This document shows, in pieces, positions 1 through 6,722 of a DNA stretch of 13,656 nt (position 1 is the stretch's first letter; every line of letters starts with the position of its first letter). The notes below the pieces were generated by a model, which saw only the letters and a list, made by a program, of their open reading frames with translations, did not search any database and had not been told where the DNA came from. The DNA is taken from assembly GCA_023386395.1 (NCBI GenBank), contig JAEWJV010000363.1:1-13656 (forward strand), given 5' to 3'. Source of the DNA: Bacteroidota bacterium. Its GTDB lineage: Bacteria > Bacteroidota > Bacteroidia > Chitinophagales > Chitinophagaceae. A program made the translations under genes and the position numbers.

Positions 1-110
1 GCATAAGACTACTGATTGAATTAAATGCAACAGCGGCAAGGCGGGTTATGTTCAGCAGTTATATTTATTTGCCCATCGTATTCCTTTCATTGCTTGCCGA
101 TAAAGTGTAA
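1..110 (+). CDS. Heme o synthase (protoheme IX farnesyltransferase), C-terminal fragment
   Basis: An open frame enters from the left edge with its first full codon at base 3, and closes at TAA 108-110. It encodes about 35 residues. These include an ARRVMFSSYIYLPIV stretch followed by a hydrophobic segment and a short LADKV tail. This resembles the C-terminal last helix of CyoE/CtaB-type farnesyltransferases of Bacteroidota, integral membrane UbiA-fold enzymes that convert heme b to heme o for terminal oxidases. The catalytic Asp-rich motifs would lie outside the window, so the call rests on the C-terminal pattern alone, recalled from the family. The gene ends 31 bases before the stop of the convergent YdcF-like gene. 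Confidence 0.6.
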   Translation, partial: IRLLIELNATAARRVMFSSYIYLPIVFLSLLADKV

Positions 111-141
111 GTGATGTTTAAGATATCAGGTAATGAAACCA

Positions 142-810
142 TCATTTATAAGCTGAAGTATCAATCCTGTTGCCCATGGTGCCCTGTATACGCTGCCAGA
201 AGTTTTCACTTTGTGTAATGGGTACAAAGTCCTTGTTATATGCTTTGCTATAATCGATGGGCGGGTCTATCATTTTCGGTTCCATGGTTTTCAGCGTATC
301 GAAAATAACAGGTATGATTACAACTTCAGGGCTCACCTTTTTATGTACAAAACTGCTTAGCATTTTGGCCTGGAAGGGATCTGTTGCAAGCCCTATTTTC
401 TTAAACCCTAATTGCTTTGCCTTTTGATAGCCGTAATAAATATTTTCAGTGCTGTGTTTGGCCAGTGTTTCGGTGTAAATATTCTTTTTGTTTATACCGA
501 TAGCTTCCGCATACAACGCCATAATCCTGGCTTCATAATAAGGAGTGTAAACAGAGGAGCCTGAATACATCACATTCTTGGCAATGCCATTATCAAGCAG
601 ATATTTTGACCAGTAAACCCGTGCCTTCATTATATCGCCCCATTTGCCAACGGCCGAATCAAATGGAATACCCGGTACAATAATGATGTCGCATACATAC
701 TGTTCTGAAGAATCAAGTATCCTTTTGGATGTTTTTGAAGAATAAGAACAGCCGCACAATACAAGAAAGATTAATATAAAACTTACTGTTTTGCCTCTGA
801 AAAAATACAT
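142..810 (-). CDS. YdcF/SanA-like DUF218 lipoprotein
   Basis: This is a DUF218 (ElyC/SanA/YdcF) family protein. The DUF218 core starts with a short beta strand (CDIIIVPG) and continues through a WGDIMKARVYWSKYLLDNG segment and a YSGSS loop, then YYEARIM and STENIYYG blocks. This is the usual order in these envelope-associated Rossmann-like proteins, whose chemistry is poorly defined. The frame stays open up to an ATG at 930. I prefer the ATG at 808-810 because it opens a lipoprotein signal peptide: MYFFRGK, a hydrophobic run, then the lipobox LCGC with the cysteine about 21 residues in. The longer start would put 40 unrelated residues before that signal. By family knowledge, members affect peptidoglycan precursor or envelope integrity; a specific role here is not inferable. 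It converges on the heme o synthase fragment and diverges from the GH16 gene. Confidence 0.8.
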   Translation of the reverse strand: MYFFRGKTVSFILIFLVLCGCSYSSKTSKRILDSSEQYVCDIIIVPGIPFDSAVGKWGDIMKARVYWSKYLLDNGIAKNVMYSGSSVYTPYYEARIMALYAEAIGINKKNIYTETLAKHSTENIYYGYQKAKQLGFKKIGLATDPFQAKMLSSFVHKKVSPEVVIIPVIFDTLKTMEPKMIDPPIDYSKAYNKDFVPITQSENFWQRIQGTMGNRIDTSAYK

Positions 811-1023
811 GGAATAAATTTTATGTGCTGGCCCATGTTGCATTTTGCGCAATGTACCTGGCCACGAAATCGTTTTATCATATAGAAATTGCAACATGTA
901 TTCCAAAACCGGAAATTGTTCAGCATTCATCCTTGAACATAAATTTAATGCCTTGTTTCCATTTACGCAGGCTTTACGATTAATAGTTCAACTTCACGAA
1001 TAATATAAAGCAATCAGTTTATG

Positions 1024-1054
1024 AGCCTTCTGTTTCTACAGTGAGGCTTTTTTT
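1024..1054 (+). terminator. Orphan intrinsic terminator upstream of GH16 gene
   Basis: The arms AGCCT (1024-1028) and AGGCT (1044-1048) pair. An inner stem, CTGT (1030-1033) with ACAG (1038-1041), stacks on it around a TTCT loop, with a small bulge between. A run of seven T (1048-1054) follows directly, the classic Rho-independent form on the + strand. No + strand gene ends nearby: the gene to the left (142-810) is on the other strand. It could end a small RNA, or act as an attenuator in the leader of the GH16 gene that starts at 1102. Confidence 0.6.
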
Positions 1055-1101
1055 ATTTATTATTGCCGTTTAATTGCCTGGTTAATTTTTAAGCTTGTTA
1101 T

Positions 1102-1902
1102 ATGAAAAAAATCTTCCCTGCTTTTGCAAAATGTTCTGCCGTGTTTGCCGGATGCTTTCTTTTCTTTAGCCCAAAATTATTGGCGCAGCCAAGTATTCGC
1201 GTTGTGGTGGGCGCTTCCATATTGAAACTTGTTTGGGCAGATGAATTTAACCAGCCCGTTATTGATACAACTGCCTGGAATTTTGAAACAGGCGGCCAGG
1301 GCTGGGGCAATCATGAGCAGGAATATTACCAGCGTGATAATGCCTCAATTGAAGATGGCAAGCTTGTGATAACTGCGAGAAAACAGCAGGTAGGTGCTAA
1401 TAAATACACCTCGTCGCGCATGACAACCGAAGGCAAAAAAGAATTTTTATATGGGAGGATAGAAGCCCGTATAAAAATGCCGGTGGGGCAGGGTTTCTGG
1501 CCTGCATTCTGGATGCTCGGCGCAAATATTAAAACGGTTGACTGGCCGGCCAGCGGCGAAATTGACATCATGGAACACATTAATACCGATAGCCTTATTT
1601 ACGGCACTTTGCATTGGGATGATAACGGCCATGCTTTTAAAGGCGATACAATCTTATCGACGCCAGCCCAATATCATGTGTACAGTATAGAGTGGGATGC
1701 TTCATCTATAAAATGGTTTGTTGATAATACGGAATATTATAAAGCTGATATTACAGACGGGGCCAAATCAGAATTTCATAAACCCTTTTTTATACTCCTG
1801 AATTTTGCCGTTGGCGGCGACTGGCCCGGGCAAAAAGTGGATGAAAGTTTATTGCCAGCAAAAATGTATGTGGATTATGTACGCGTTTATCAACAGCAAT
1901 AA
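1102..1902 (+). CDS. Secreted GH16 family beta-glucanase
   Basis: A 266-residue glycoside hydrolase family 16 enzyme. The GH16 signature GEIDIMEH lies at residues 152-159. By family knowledge the first Glu (E153) is the nucleophile, D155 assists, and E158 is the acid/base, in a retaining mechanism on beta-1,3 or mixed-linked glucans such as laminarin. Aromatic cleft residues are present before the motif (GFWPAFWML, 131-139) and after it (HWDD near 171). The C-terminal YVDYVRVYQ is the usual last strand of the jelly roll. Residues 1-29 are a signal peptide (MKK, hydrophobic core, LLAQ), so it is exported. An FAGC at 15-18 looks like a lipobox, but very hydrophobic residues follow it, so ordinary signal peptidase cleavage seems more likely. 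It is a single catalytic domain with no carbohydrate-binding module and no SusC/SusD pair or other polysaccharide genes nearby. Confidence 0.93.
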   Translation: MKKIFPAFAKCSAVFAGCFLFFSPKLLAQPSIRVVVGASILKLVWADEFNQPVIDTTAWNFETGGQGWGNHEQEYYQRDNASIEDGKLVITARKQQVGANKYTSSRMTTEGKKEFLYGRIEARIKMPVGQGFWPAFWMLGANIKTVDWPASGEIDIMEHINTDSLIYGTLHWDDNGHAFKGDTILSTPAQYHVYSIEWDASSIKWFVDNTEYYKADITDGAKSEFHKPFFILLNFAVGGDWPGQKVDESLLPAKMYVDYVRVYQQQ

Positions 1903-1903
1903 C

Positions 1904-1925
1904 ATCCTGTGAAAAGTTGCAGGAT
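1904..1925 (+). terminator. Weak stem-loop after GH16 gene
   Basis: ATCCTG (1904-1909) pairs perfectly with CAGGAT (1920-1925) across a ten-base loop, starting two bases after the GH16 stop. Only a broken T-rich stretch follows, so it may be an inefficient terminator or simply an mRNA 3' end stabiliser before the RDD gene. Confidence 0.3.
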
Positions 1926-1948
1926 TAGAATTTATTCTTTCAACTTTG
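1917..1948 (+). promoter_or_regulatory. Putative Bacteroidota promoter of RDD gene
   Basis: CAACTTTG (1941-1948) matches the Bacteroidota -7 consensus TAnnTTTG at all but the first base. A TTG (1917-1919) about 21 bases upstream could serve as the -33 element. The box is followed by CAGT and then the ATG at 1953, so the transcript would be nearly leaderless. The element overlaps the preceding stem-loop. Confidence 0.4.
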
Positions 1949-1952
1949 CAGT

Positions 1953-2330
1953 ATGCAAAAAACCGGTGTTGGTATAAGGGTATTGAATTTTTTAGTGGAT
2001 ACTGTTCTCATCTTTGGAATTACTTACGGAGTTAGCGCCTGGTGGGATTTTCATGTTATGTATTGGAATTATCCACCCATACAGTTTTATACCATGTTTT
2101 TTATTATGCTGTTTATTTATTACACCGTTTTTGAATCCATATTTAAACGTTCGCCTGGTAAATGGCTAAGTAAAAGCAAGGTGGCAAACAATAATGGCGG
2201 TAAGCCAGCTTTTTGGCAAATTCTTGTAAGAAGCTTTGTGCGCCTTACTATTATCGACTGCTTTTTTATTCCTTTTTTTGATGGCCCTTTACATGATTAC
2301 TTAAGCAAAACAATTGTAATTGAAGCCTGA
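1953..2330 (+). CDS. RDD family membrane protein
   Basis: A small RDD-domain integral membrane protein of 125 residues. The first helix carries the conserved Arg and Asp (R9 and D16 in GIRVLNFLVDTVLIFG). A second helix lies at about 45-62. It is followed by the cytoplasmic SPGKWLSKSKV motif (67-77) and an R-x3-R pair (R93, R97). The tail HDYLSKTIVI resembles the usual RDD ending. Family function is generally unknown; some members are tied to ion or compatible-solute transport, which cannot be assigned here. It lies 50 bases after the GH16 gene on the same strand but seems to have its own promoter. Its TGA stop directly abuts the stop of the convergent SGNH hydrolase gene. Confidence 0.85.
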   Translation: MQKTGVGIRVLNFLVDTVLIFGITYGVSAWWDFHVMYWNYPPIQFYTMFFIMLFIYYTVFESIFKRSPGKWLSKSKVANNNGGKPAFWQILVRSFVRLTIIDCFFIPFFDGPLHDYLSKTIVIEA

Positions 2331-3083
2331 TCACCGCAGTACTTTTTGTAACTGCGGCGCCAGCAATGCAGCCCACCTTGCATATTCTTTCCCCGAAGGA
2401 TGCAATCTATCCAAAGCGATAAGTGTATTGTCGTTTTCAGCTTCCCGGGTAAGCGGCGTTATATCTGTATAGCTGATATTATAAGATAAAGCAACCGCCT
2501 TATTAATCATATTAAATGCCTCAATTTCTTTGCTTATTTGTGCTGTATCCATTTTTCCTGCAAAAGGTGTAACGCTGTAATCGGGAATAGAAAACACAAA
2601 AACATGCTCTTTTTTATTGCCTGACAGTTCAATAGCTTTTTCAAGGCATGCCGTAAAACGGGTGCGGTAACCTGCGGTGTCAAGATGTTGATATTGATCA
2701 TTTACGCCAATCAGTAAACTTACCACATCAAATGGGTTTTGCGGGTTTTTCTGCGCAATACCATCCAGCAGGTTTTGAGTTGTCCAGCCTGTTACGGCAA
2801 TATATTCAGGTTTCCTAAAAAGAATATTGTTCTTTTTTAGCAATGTGATTGTCTGAGCCGGAAAGCGCTCTTCTTCGTTCACCGATTCCCCGATTGTATA
2901 AGAATCGCCCAAAGCAAGCCAGGAAAAGTTTCCTGCAGTTGATGAATGGTTCATGGCAGTATCATTATTATATGATGAAAAAATGGTGCTGCCGGAATTT
3001 GCAGGTTGCCTCGTGCAGCTTATAATCAAACCAAATAAAATTGTTTGTGAAACAACTAACAGTCGTTTTCTTTTTACATGCAT
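2331..3083 (-). CDS. SGNH/GDSL hydrolase lipoprotein
   Basis: An SGNH-fold esterase or lipase-like hydrolase predicted to be membrane-anchored. All four signature blocks are visible, numbered from an upstream in-frame ATG at 3173: LGDSYT with nucleophile Ser91 (block I), the Gly in VTGW at 129 (block II), GVND with Asn158 (block III), and DRLHPSG with Asp255 and His258 (block V). The start at 3081-3083 (MHVKRKRLL) is preferred, because it gives a lipoprotein signal peptide ending in the lipobox IISC about 23 residues in. The longer start would add an implausible 30-residue extension. Substrate is unknown: relatives deacetylate polysaccharides or cleave acyl esters. A degenerate TTCATTTG box (minus strand, 3101-3094) lies just upstream and may be its -7 element. 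The gene is monocistronic and converges on the RDD gene with no intergenic base. Confidence 0.88.
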   Translation of the reverse strand: MHVKRKRLLVVSQTILFGLIISCTRQPANSGSTIFSSYNNDTAMNHSSTAGNFSWLALGDSYTIGESVNEEERFPAQTITLLKKNNILFRKPEYIAVTGWTTQNLLDGIAQKNPQNPFDVVSLLIGVNDQYQHLDTAGYRTRFTACLEKAIELSGNKKEHVFVFSIPDYSVTPFAGKMDTAQISKEIEAFNMINKAVALSYNISYTDITPLTREAENDNTLIALDRLHPSGKEYARWAALLAPQLQKVLR

Positions 3084-3216
3084 GTGATCTGTACAAATGA
3101 ACATGAAATAAGCCATAAGAATGATCATTTGGCGAATTCCACGTGTCCAATCATGAAATAAAAATGAACACATGAAAGAATGTTTTGCAATAAGTTTTTA
3201 AAAATAATCAAAAGGC

Positions 3217-3224
3217 TATTTTTG
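3217..3224 (+). promoter_or_regulatory. -7 promoter box of icd
   Basis: TATTTTTG matches the Bacteroidota -7 consensus TAnnTTTG exactly, 22 bases before the icd ATG. No clear TTTG -33 element sits at the expected distance; the sequence there is T-rich. The A-rich stretch between box and start (AAAAAATAAGAAAG) is typical of efficiently translated Bacteroidota genes that lack a Shine-Dalgarno sequence. Confidence 0.55.
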
Positions 3225-3246
3225 CGAAAATCAAAAAATAAGAAAG

Positions 3247-4476
3247 ATGCCTGAAAAAATTAAGGTTGCCAACCCCGTAGTTGAGTTGGATGGCGATGAA
3301 ATGACACGCATTATATGGAAATTCATTAAAGACAAATTGATTCTTCCTTATATTGATGTTGATATTAAATATTATGACCTTGGTGTTGAACACCGCGATG
3401 CTACCAACGACCAGGTTACCGTTGACGCCGCCAATGCCATTAAACAATATGGCGTTGGTATTAAATGCGCTACTATTACACCGGATGAAGCCCGCGTAAA
3501 GGAATTTAGCTTAAAACAAATGTGGAAAAGCCCTAATGGCACAATCCGTAATATTTTGGATGGCACTGTTTTTCGTGAACCCATCGTTTGTAAAAATGTT
3601 CCGCGTCTTATTCCCAACTGGACGGCGCCTATTTGTATTGGCCGCCACGCGTTCGGCGATCAATATCGCGCAACAGATTTTGTTACCAAAGGCAAAGGTA
3701 AACTTACCATTAAGTTTGAAGGCGAAGATGGCAACGTAATTGAACACGAAGTATATAATTTTAAAGGCGATGGTGTGGCTTTAGCCATGTACAATACTGA
3801 TGAAAGCATCCGCGGTTTTGCCCGCGCCTGCTTTAACCAGGCTATTATGAAAAAATGGCCTCTATATCTTTCTACAAAAAACACCATTCTTAAAAAATAT
3901 GATGGCCGTTTTAAAGATATATTCCAGGAAATTTATGAGAATGAATTTAAAGCGAAGATGGATGAACTGGGCATTACTTACGAACATCGTTTGATAGACG
4001 ACATGGTAGCCAGCGCATTAAAATGGCATGGTGAGTTTGTTTGGGCTTGCAAAAACTATGATGGCGATGTGCAGAGCGATACGGTTGCACAGGGCTTTGG
4101 CAGCCTGGGTTTAATGACCTCAACTTTGGTTACCCCTGATGGTAAAACCATGGAAGCAGAAGCTGCACATGGTACGGTTACACGCCACTACCGCGAGCAC
4201 CAGAAAGGCAGGCCAACATCAACCAATCCTATTGCATCCATCTTTGCGTGGACACGTGGCTTGGAGTTTCGCGGCAAGCTGGATAACAACCAGGAGTTAA
4301 TTGATTTTTGCCTTGCCCTGGAACAGGTTTGTATTGAAACCGTTGAAAGCGGCAAAATGACAAAAGACCTTGCTATTACCATTAAGCCAAAAGTGGAGCA
4401 TGGCACAGATTATTTATACACCGAAGAATTTTTAGAAGCGCTTGACCAGAACCTGAAAAAGAAGCTGGGCAAGTAA
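3247..4476 (+). CDS. icd: NADP-dependent isocitrate dehydrogenase, eukaryote-like type
   Basis: Catalyses oxidative decarboxylation of isocitrate to 2-oxoglutarate in the TCA cycle, forming NADPH in the cytosol. At 409 residues it is colinear with the homodimeric IDH1/IDH2-like subfamily and not with E. coli Icd. Substrate-binding KSPNGTIRN (94-102) supplies Ser95, Asn97 and Arg101; Arg110 and Arg133 complete the tricarboxylate site. Arg133, in [13 protein letters not shown], corresponds to human IDH1 Arg132. Tyr140 and Lys211 are the catalytic pair. Metal-binding aspartates lie at D251 and in YDGDVQSD (D274, D278). HGTVTRHYR (308-316) is the NADP-selective loop. A -7 box precedes it and a strong hairpin terminator follows, so it is probably monocistronic, with possible read-through into the SMR gene. 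Confidence 0.97.
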   Translation: MPEKIKVANPVVELDGDEMTRIIWKFIKDKLILPYIDVDIKYYDLGVEHRDATNDQVTVDAANAIKQYGVGIKCATITPDEARVKEFSLKQMWKSPNGTIRNILDGTVFREPIVCKNVPRLIPNWTAPICIGRHAFGDQYRATDFVTKGKGKLTIKFEGEDGNVIEHEVYNFKGDGVALAMYNTDESIRGFARACFNQAIMKKWPLYLSTKNTILKKYDGRFKDIFQEIYENEFKAKMDELGITYEHRLIDDMVASALKWHGEFVWACKNYDGDVQSDTVAQGFGSLGLMTSTLVTPDGKTMEAEAAHGTVTRHYREHQKGRPTSTNPIASIFAWTRGLEFRGKLDNNQELIDFCLALEQVCIETVESGKMTKDLAITIKPKVEHGTDYLYTEEFLEALDQNLKKKLGK

Positions 4477-4498
4477 TTAAAAACTTATTACTAACAAC

Positions 4499-4533
4499 AA
4501 GCCTTCTTTGTTACGAAGAAGGCTTTGTTTTTT
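4499..4533 (+). terminator. Strong intrinsic terminator of icd
   Basis: AAGCCTTCTT (4499-4508) pairs without mismatch with AAGAAGGCTT (4516-4525). A T-G wobble closes a five-base loop, and a T-rich tail ends in six T (4528-4533). It begins 23 bases after the icd stop and ends 11 bases before the SMR start. Confidence 0.9.
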
Positions 4534-4544
4534 AAAAAGCAAAT

Positions 4545-4871
4545 ATGAACTGGATTATTTTAATTATTGCCGGGTTATTTGAAACCAGTTTTGCGTTTTG
4601 TTTGGGCAAAGCAAAACAGGCCACCGGTGTTGAAGTTTATTGGTGGTATACCGGTTTTCTGATTGCGTTAATCATCAGCATGATATTACTTATTAAGGCA
4701 ACGCAAACTTTACCAATCGGAACAGCCTATGCTGTATGGACAGGCATTGGTGCTGTAGGAACAGCATTACTTGGTATTTTGGTATTCAAGGAGCCTGCCG
4801 ATTTCTGGCGTTTATTTTTTATTGTAATGCTTATTATTTCTATTGCCGGGTTAAAGTTTGTATCACATTAG
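4545..4871 (+). CDS. SMR family exporter, Gdx/SugE-like
   Basis: A 108-residue four-helix small multidrug resistance transporter, working as an antiparallel dimer in the inner membrane and coupling export to proton import. The essential glutamate is E13 (IAGLFET). The signature LPIGTAYAVWTGIGAVGTA is at 56-74, and the end GLKFVSH closely matches the SugE/Gdx guanidinium exporter ending. Allowing for a three-residue longer loop, S45, Y62 and W65 match the Gdx binding residues Ser42, Tyr59 and Trp62. Position 16, usually Trp in Gdx proteins, is Phe here, so guanidinium as substrate is likely but not certain. Only one SMR gene is present, consistent with a homodimer. I see no guanidine riboswitch: the 68 bases after icd are largely its terminator, and no obvious promoter box separates the two, so expression may depend on read-through. 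Confidence 0.88.
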   Translation: MNWIILIIAGLFETSFAFCLGKAKQATGVEVYWWYTGFLIALIISMILLIKATQTLPIGTAYAVWTGIGAVGTALLGILVFKEPADFWRLFFIVMLIISIAGLKFVSH

Positions 4872-4899
4872 TGTTTGGATAACTCACCATTCACAACAT

Positions 4900-5196
4900 T
4901 CATACCGCCTGGTTAAGTATGTTCAGCAAACTGCTTTTATCAATCATGCCAGGATGCCGCCATACAACGTTCCCATTCTTAAAGATCATAAAAGTGGGAA
5001 CGGCACTTACATTATATTGAGATGCGATCTGCCGTTGCTTATCAATGTCAACTTTTACTACACGTACTTTATCTTCAACTGATTTTGCAACGTCTTTTAT
5101 CACCGGTTCCATAGCCTTGCACGGGCCGCACCAGGTAGCAAAAAAATCAACCAATACCGGTTGTTGTGATTGAATTAACTGCGCAAATGACTCCAT
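4900..5196 (-). CDS. trxA: Thioredoxin
   Basis: A compact 98-residue cytosolic thioredoxin with a single domain and no signal peptide. The redox site WCGPCK is at 22-27 (C23, C26). The buried acid is D17 in VLVDFFATW, and the cis-proline is P67 in SAVPTFMIF. A glycine-containing HPGMIDKSSL segment follows. It reduces protein disulfides and is itself reduced by thioredoxin reductase, which is not in this window. It is about ten residues shorter than E. coli TrxA, mostly at the N-terminus, which is common in this group. The gene converges on the SMR gene with 28 bases between stops and diverges from the LolA-like gene. Its leader contains a notable hairpin. Confidence 0.95.
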   Translation of the reverse strand: MESFAQLIQSQQPVLVDFFATWCGPCKAMEPVIKDVAKSVEDKVRVVKVDIDKQRQIASQYNVSAVPTFMIFKNGNVVWRHPGMIDKSSLLNILNQAV

Positions 5197-5220
5197 AAAA
5201 TTATTTTTATTGTTGTGATG

Positions 5221-5251
5221 CTAAAGGCTTTAAATCCTTGGATGCCTTTAG
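5221..5251 (-). promoter_or_regulatory. Hairpin in trxA leader or operator
   Basis: CTAAAGGC (5221-5228) and GCCTTTAG (5244-5251) are perfect 8-base inverted arms. Inside them ATCC (5234-5237) pairs with GGAT (5240-5243), so nearly the whole element can fold, leaving a five-base bulge. It lies 24 bases before the trxA start, and no T run follows on that strand. This makes a leader structure or a protein-binding inverted repeat more likely than a terminator. Confidence 0.45.
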
Positions 5252-5364
5252 ATTTATATCAATAATTGTGCATTTTATATTACGACTGTCATAAAGTGCA
5301 ACCGGCTGTAAACTTTAGTATGTAAAGCCATCTTCATTTCTTATTTTGCCATAAACTTTTTGCT

Positions 5365-6081
5365 ATGAAAATCCCGGCATTACTAATCCTTGTTTTAATG
5401 TTTGCAGCGCCGCATGATACGGGCGAAAGCATACTTGCCAGGATGCATGCAAAGTATGCAGGCAAATGGATGAAAAGTTTCACCTTCACCCAAACAACTG
5501 AAAGTTATCGCAACGATAGTTTAATTAAAACATCCACATGGTATGAACATATTATTTATCCTGATAAATTCCGCATAGACTTCGGCGATAAAGACAGCGG
5601 CAATGCTGCCATCTTTACAAAAGATTCTGTATATAGGTTTAAAAATGCAACGCTGGTTCGCACTTACGGCAACAATGATAATCTCACCTTCTTATTGGGC
5701 GGTATGTTTTTCTACCCGCTTGATTCCGTAAAAATAATGCTGGATCGCAGCGGTTATGACCTCAGCAAATCTTATGAAACAAAACTTAACGGAAGTGATG
5801 TTTATGTAATTGGCGCCGCTTCAAATAATGAAAAGTCAAACCAGCTTTGGATTGACAAACAAAAATTGATTGTAGTAAAATTCATCAGCTATAAAAATGG
5901 CGAAAAAGAAGAAGGTATTTTTTATAATCACAGGCAATTTGAAAATGGCTGGAGCGAAACGGCCTGCGATTTTTATGTGAATGATAAACTTATTCAAAAA
6001 GAAAAATACTACGATTGTAAAGCCAATGAAACAATCGATATTAGAATATTCGATCCGCATAAGTTTATATTAATTCAATAA
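5365..6081 (+). CDS. LolA-like periplasmic protein, function unknown
   Basis: A 238-residue exported protein. Residues 1-15 or so form a signal peptide (MKIPALLILVLMFAA) with no lipobox cysteine. The mature part has the layout of the LolA/outer-membrane lipoprotein-sorting fold: an early helix (ILARMHAKY), a run of alternating strands with a TFTQTT strand (40-45), a YPDKFRIDF strand (65-73), and the late NQLWIDKQKLIVVKF strand pair (159-173) that resembles the family's WIDP-like strand. These proteins form a half-barrel that can hold lipid or acyl chains. Lipoprotein transport is not shown: no LolB, LolCDE or FtsK-adjacent lolA context is present. Two cysteines (C201, C218) are late and could form a disulfide. 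A degenerate TTATTTTG box (5341-5348) might be the -7 element. It is divergent from trxA and convergent with the sigma-factor unit. Confidence 0.6.
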   Translation: MKIPALLILVLMFAAPHDTGESILARMHAKYAGKWMKSFTFTQTTESYRNDSLIKTSTWYEHIIYPDKFRIDFGDKDSGNAAIFTKDSVYRFKNATLVRTYGNNDNLTFLLGGMFFYPLDSVKIMLDRSGYDLSKSYETKLNGSDVYVIGAASNNEKSNQLWIDKQKLIVVKFISYKNGEKEEGIFYNHRQFENGWSETACDFYVNDKLIQKEKYYDCKANETIDIRIFDPHKFILIQ

Positions 6082-6087
6082 GAAGGA

Positions 6088-6128
6088 AACGCCGTCAGGC
6101 GCTTTAAGCGCCAGGCCGGCAGTGCGTT
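6088..6128. repeat. GC-rich palindromic element
   Basis: The core GGCGCTTTAAGCGCC (6098-6112) is a perfect palindrome with one central base. Flanking GCCG (6091-6094) can pair with CGGC (6117-6120). Alternatively, outer AACGC (6088-6092) can pair with GCGTT (6124-6128). The block is much richer in G and C than its surroundings. It sits between two convergent genes, so it may work as a two-way terminator or be one copy of a dispersed REP-like repeat. No second copy is visible in this window. Confidence 0.5.
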
Positions 6129-6159
6129 CTTCAGCTAACTGGAAGCTACTGAATAAAAA

Positions 6160-6717
6160 CTACTTCTCTTCATCAAGATTAAAATCCCTCGCCTGCTGTT
6201 TTAAATTTTTAATCCATTTTGTCCATATTCTAAAAGATAAAAGAATCAGTTGGCACACAATTACTGAACTAAATACCAGTAGCAGCCCTTTTTCTTTTGT
6301 AAAAGTGATTACCGATGTGAAAAAAATAATTATTGAAAGGCTATAAAGGAAAGAGATAATTATTGAAGTAACGGAGAGTTGCTTTACTCTCATTAAATAA
6401 TTCTGAATTGACAGTTTCAGGTTCACTCCCCTGATGGGTCTTATTATGGCAATATAGCCGATAACATCATTAAATATGTATAATAACAAGCCAATTACCA
6501 ATGATAGATTTGCATAAAATGGTTTTTTATCACCATCAAACCAATCGTAATAAATAAATAAAAAGAAGACCAGCATAATGATCTCAATCACCAGTTTTGT
6601 TCTTATTTTTTTTATAGACGGATGATTGACCATCTTAGTCATTCGTTGTAAATCTCCTTCGCTTTTAAATTCTCCGCCAGCATTTTGCCAGCCTGATTTT
6701 AGATCACTTAGTTCCAT
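6160..6717 (-). CDS. Four-helix membrane protein, possible anti-sigma partner
   Basis: A 185-residue protein not recognised by any specific family motif. It has a cytosolic N-terminus of about 40 residues beginning MELSDLKSGWQ, then four predicted membrane segments (roughly 41-58, 69-92, 115-138, 144-166) and a charged C-terminal tail. It begins five bases after the stop of the ECF sigma factor gene on the same strand, the usual place for a cognate anti-sigma factor. The N-terminal segment could bind sigma. It lacks the HxxxCxxC zinc anti-sigma motif and has no periplasmic FecR-like domain, so the regulatory role is inferred from position only. Similar short membrane proteins following sigma factors are frequent in Bacteroidota. 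Confidence 0.7.
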   Translation of the reverse strand: MELSDLKSGWQNAGGEFKSEGDLQRMTKMVNHPSIKKIRTKLVIEIIMLVFFLFIYYDWFDGDKKPFYANLSLVIGLLLYIFNDVIGYIAIIRPIRGVNLKLSIQNYLMRVKQLSVTSIIISFLYSLSIIIFFTSVITFTKEKGLLLVFSSVIVCQLILLSFRIWTKWIKNLKQQARDFNLDEEK

Positions 6718-6722
6718 GATTT

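Noticed and set aside
811..930. Forty-residue N-terminal extension of the YdcF-like protein
   Set aside because: It would bury a clear lipoprotein signal peptide that begins at the ATG 808-810.
1102..2330. Polysaccharide utilisation locus around the GH16 gene
   Set aside because: No SusC/SusD-like genes, other glycosidases or hybrid regulators lie nearby; the neighbours are an RDD protein and a lipoprotein hydrolase on the opposite strand.
3660..3887. Minus-strand open frames inside icd
   Set aside because: They are mirror frames of a highly conserved enzyme gene and have no domain features or initiation context.
4477..4544. Guanidine riboswitch before the Gdx-like gene
   Set aside because: The interval is only 68 bases and is mostly the icd terminator hairpin, with no further conserved structure.
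4858..5082. 74-codon + strand frame overlapping the SMR end and antisense to trxA
   Set aside because: It lies over the strongly supported thioredoxin gene and its translation shows no recognisable domain.
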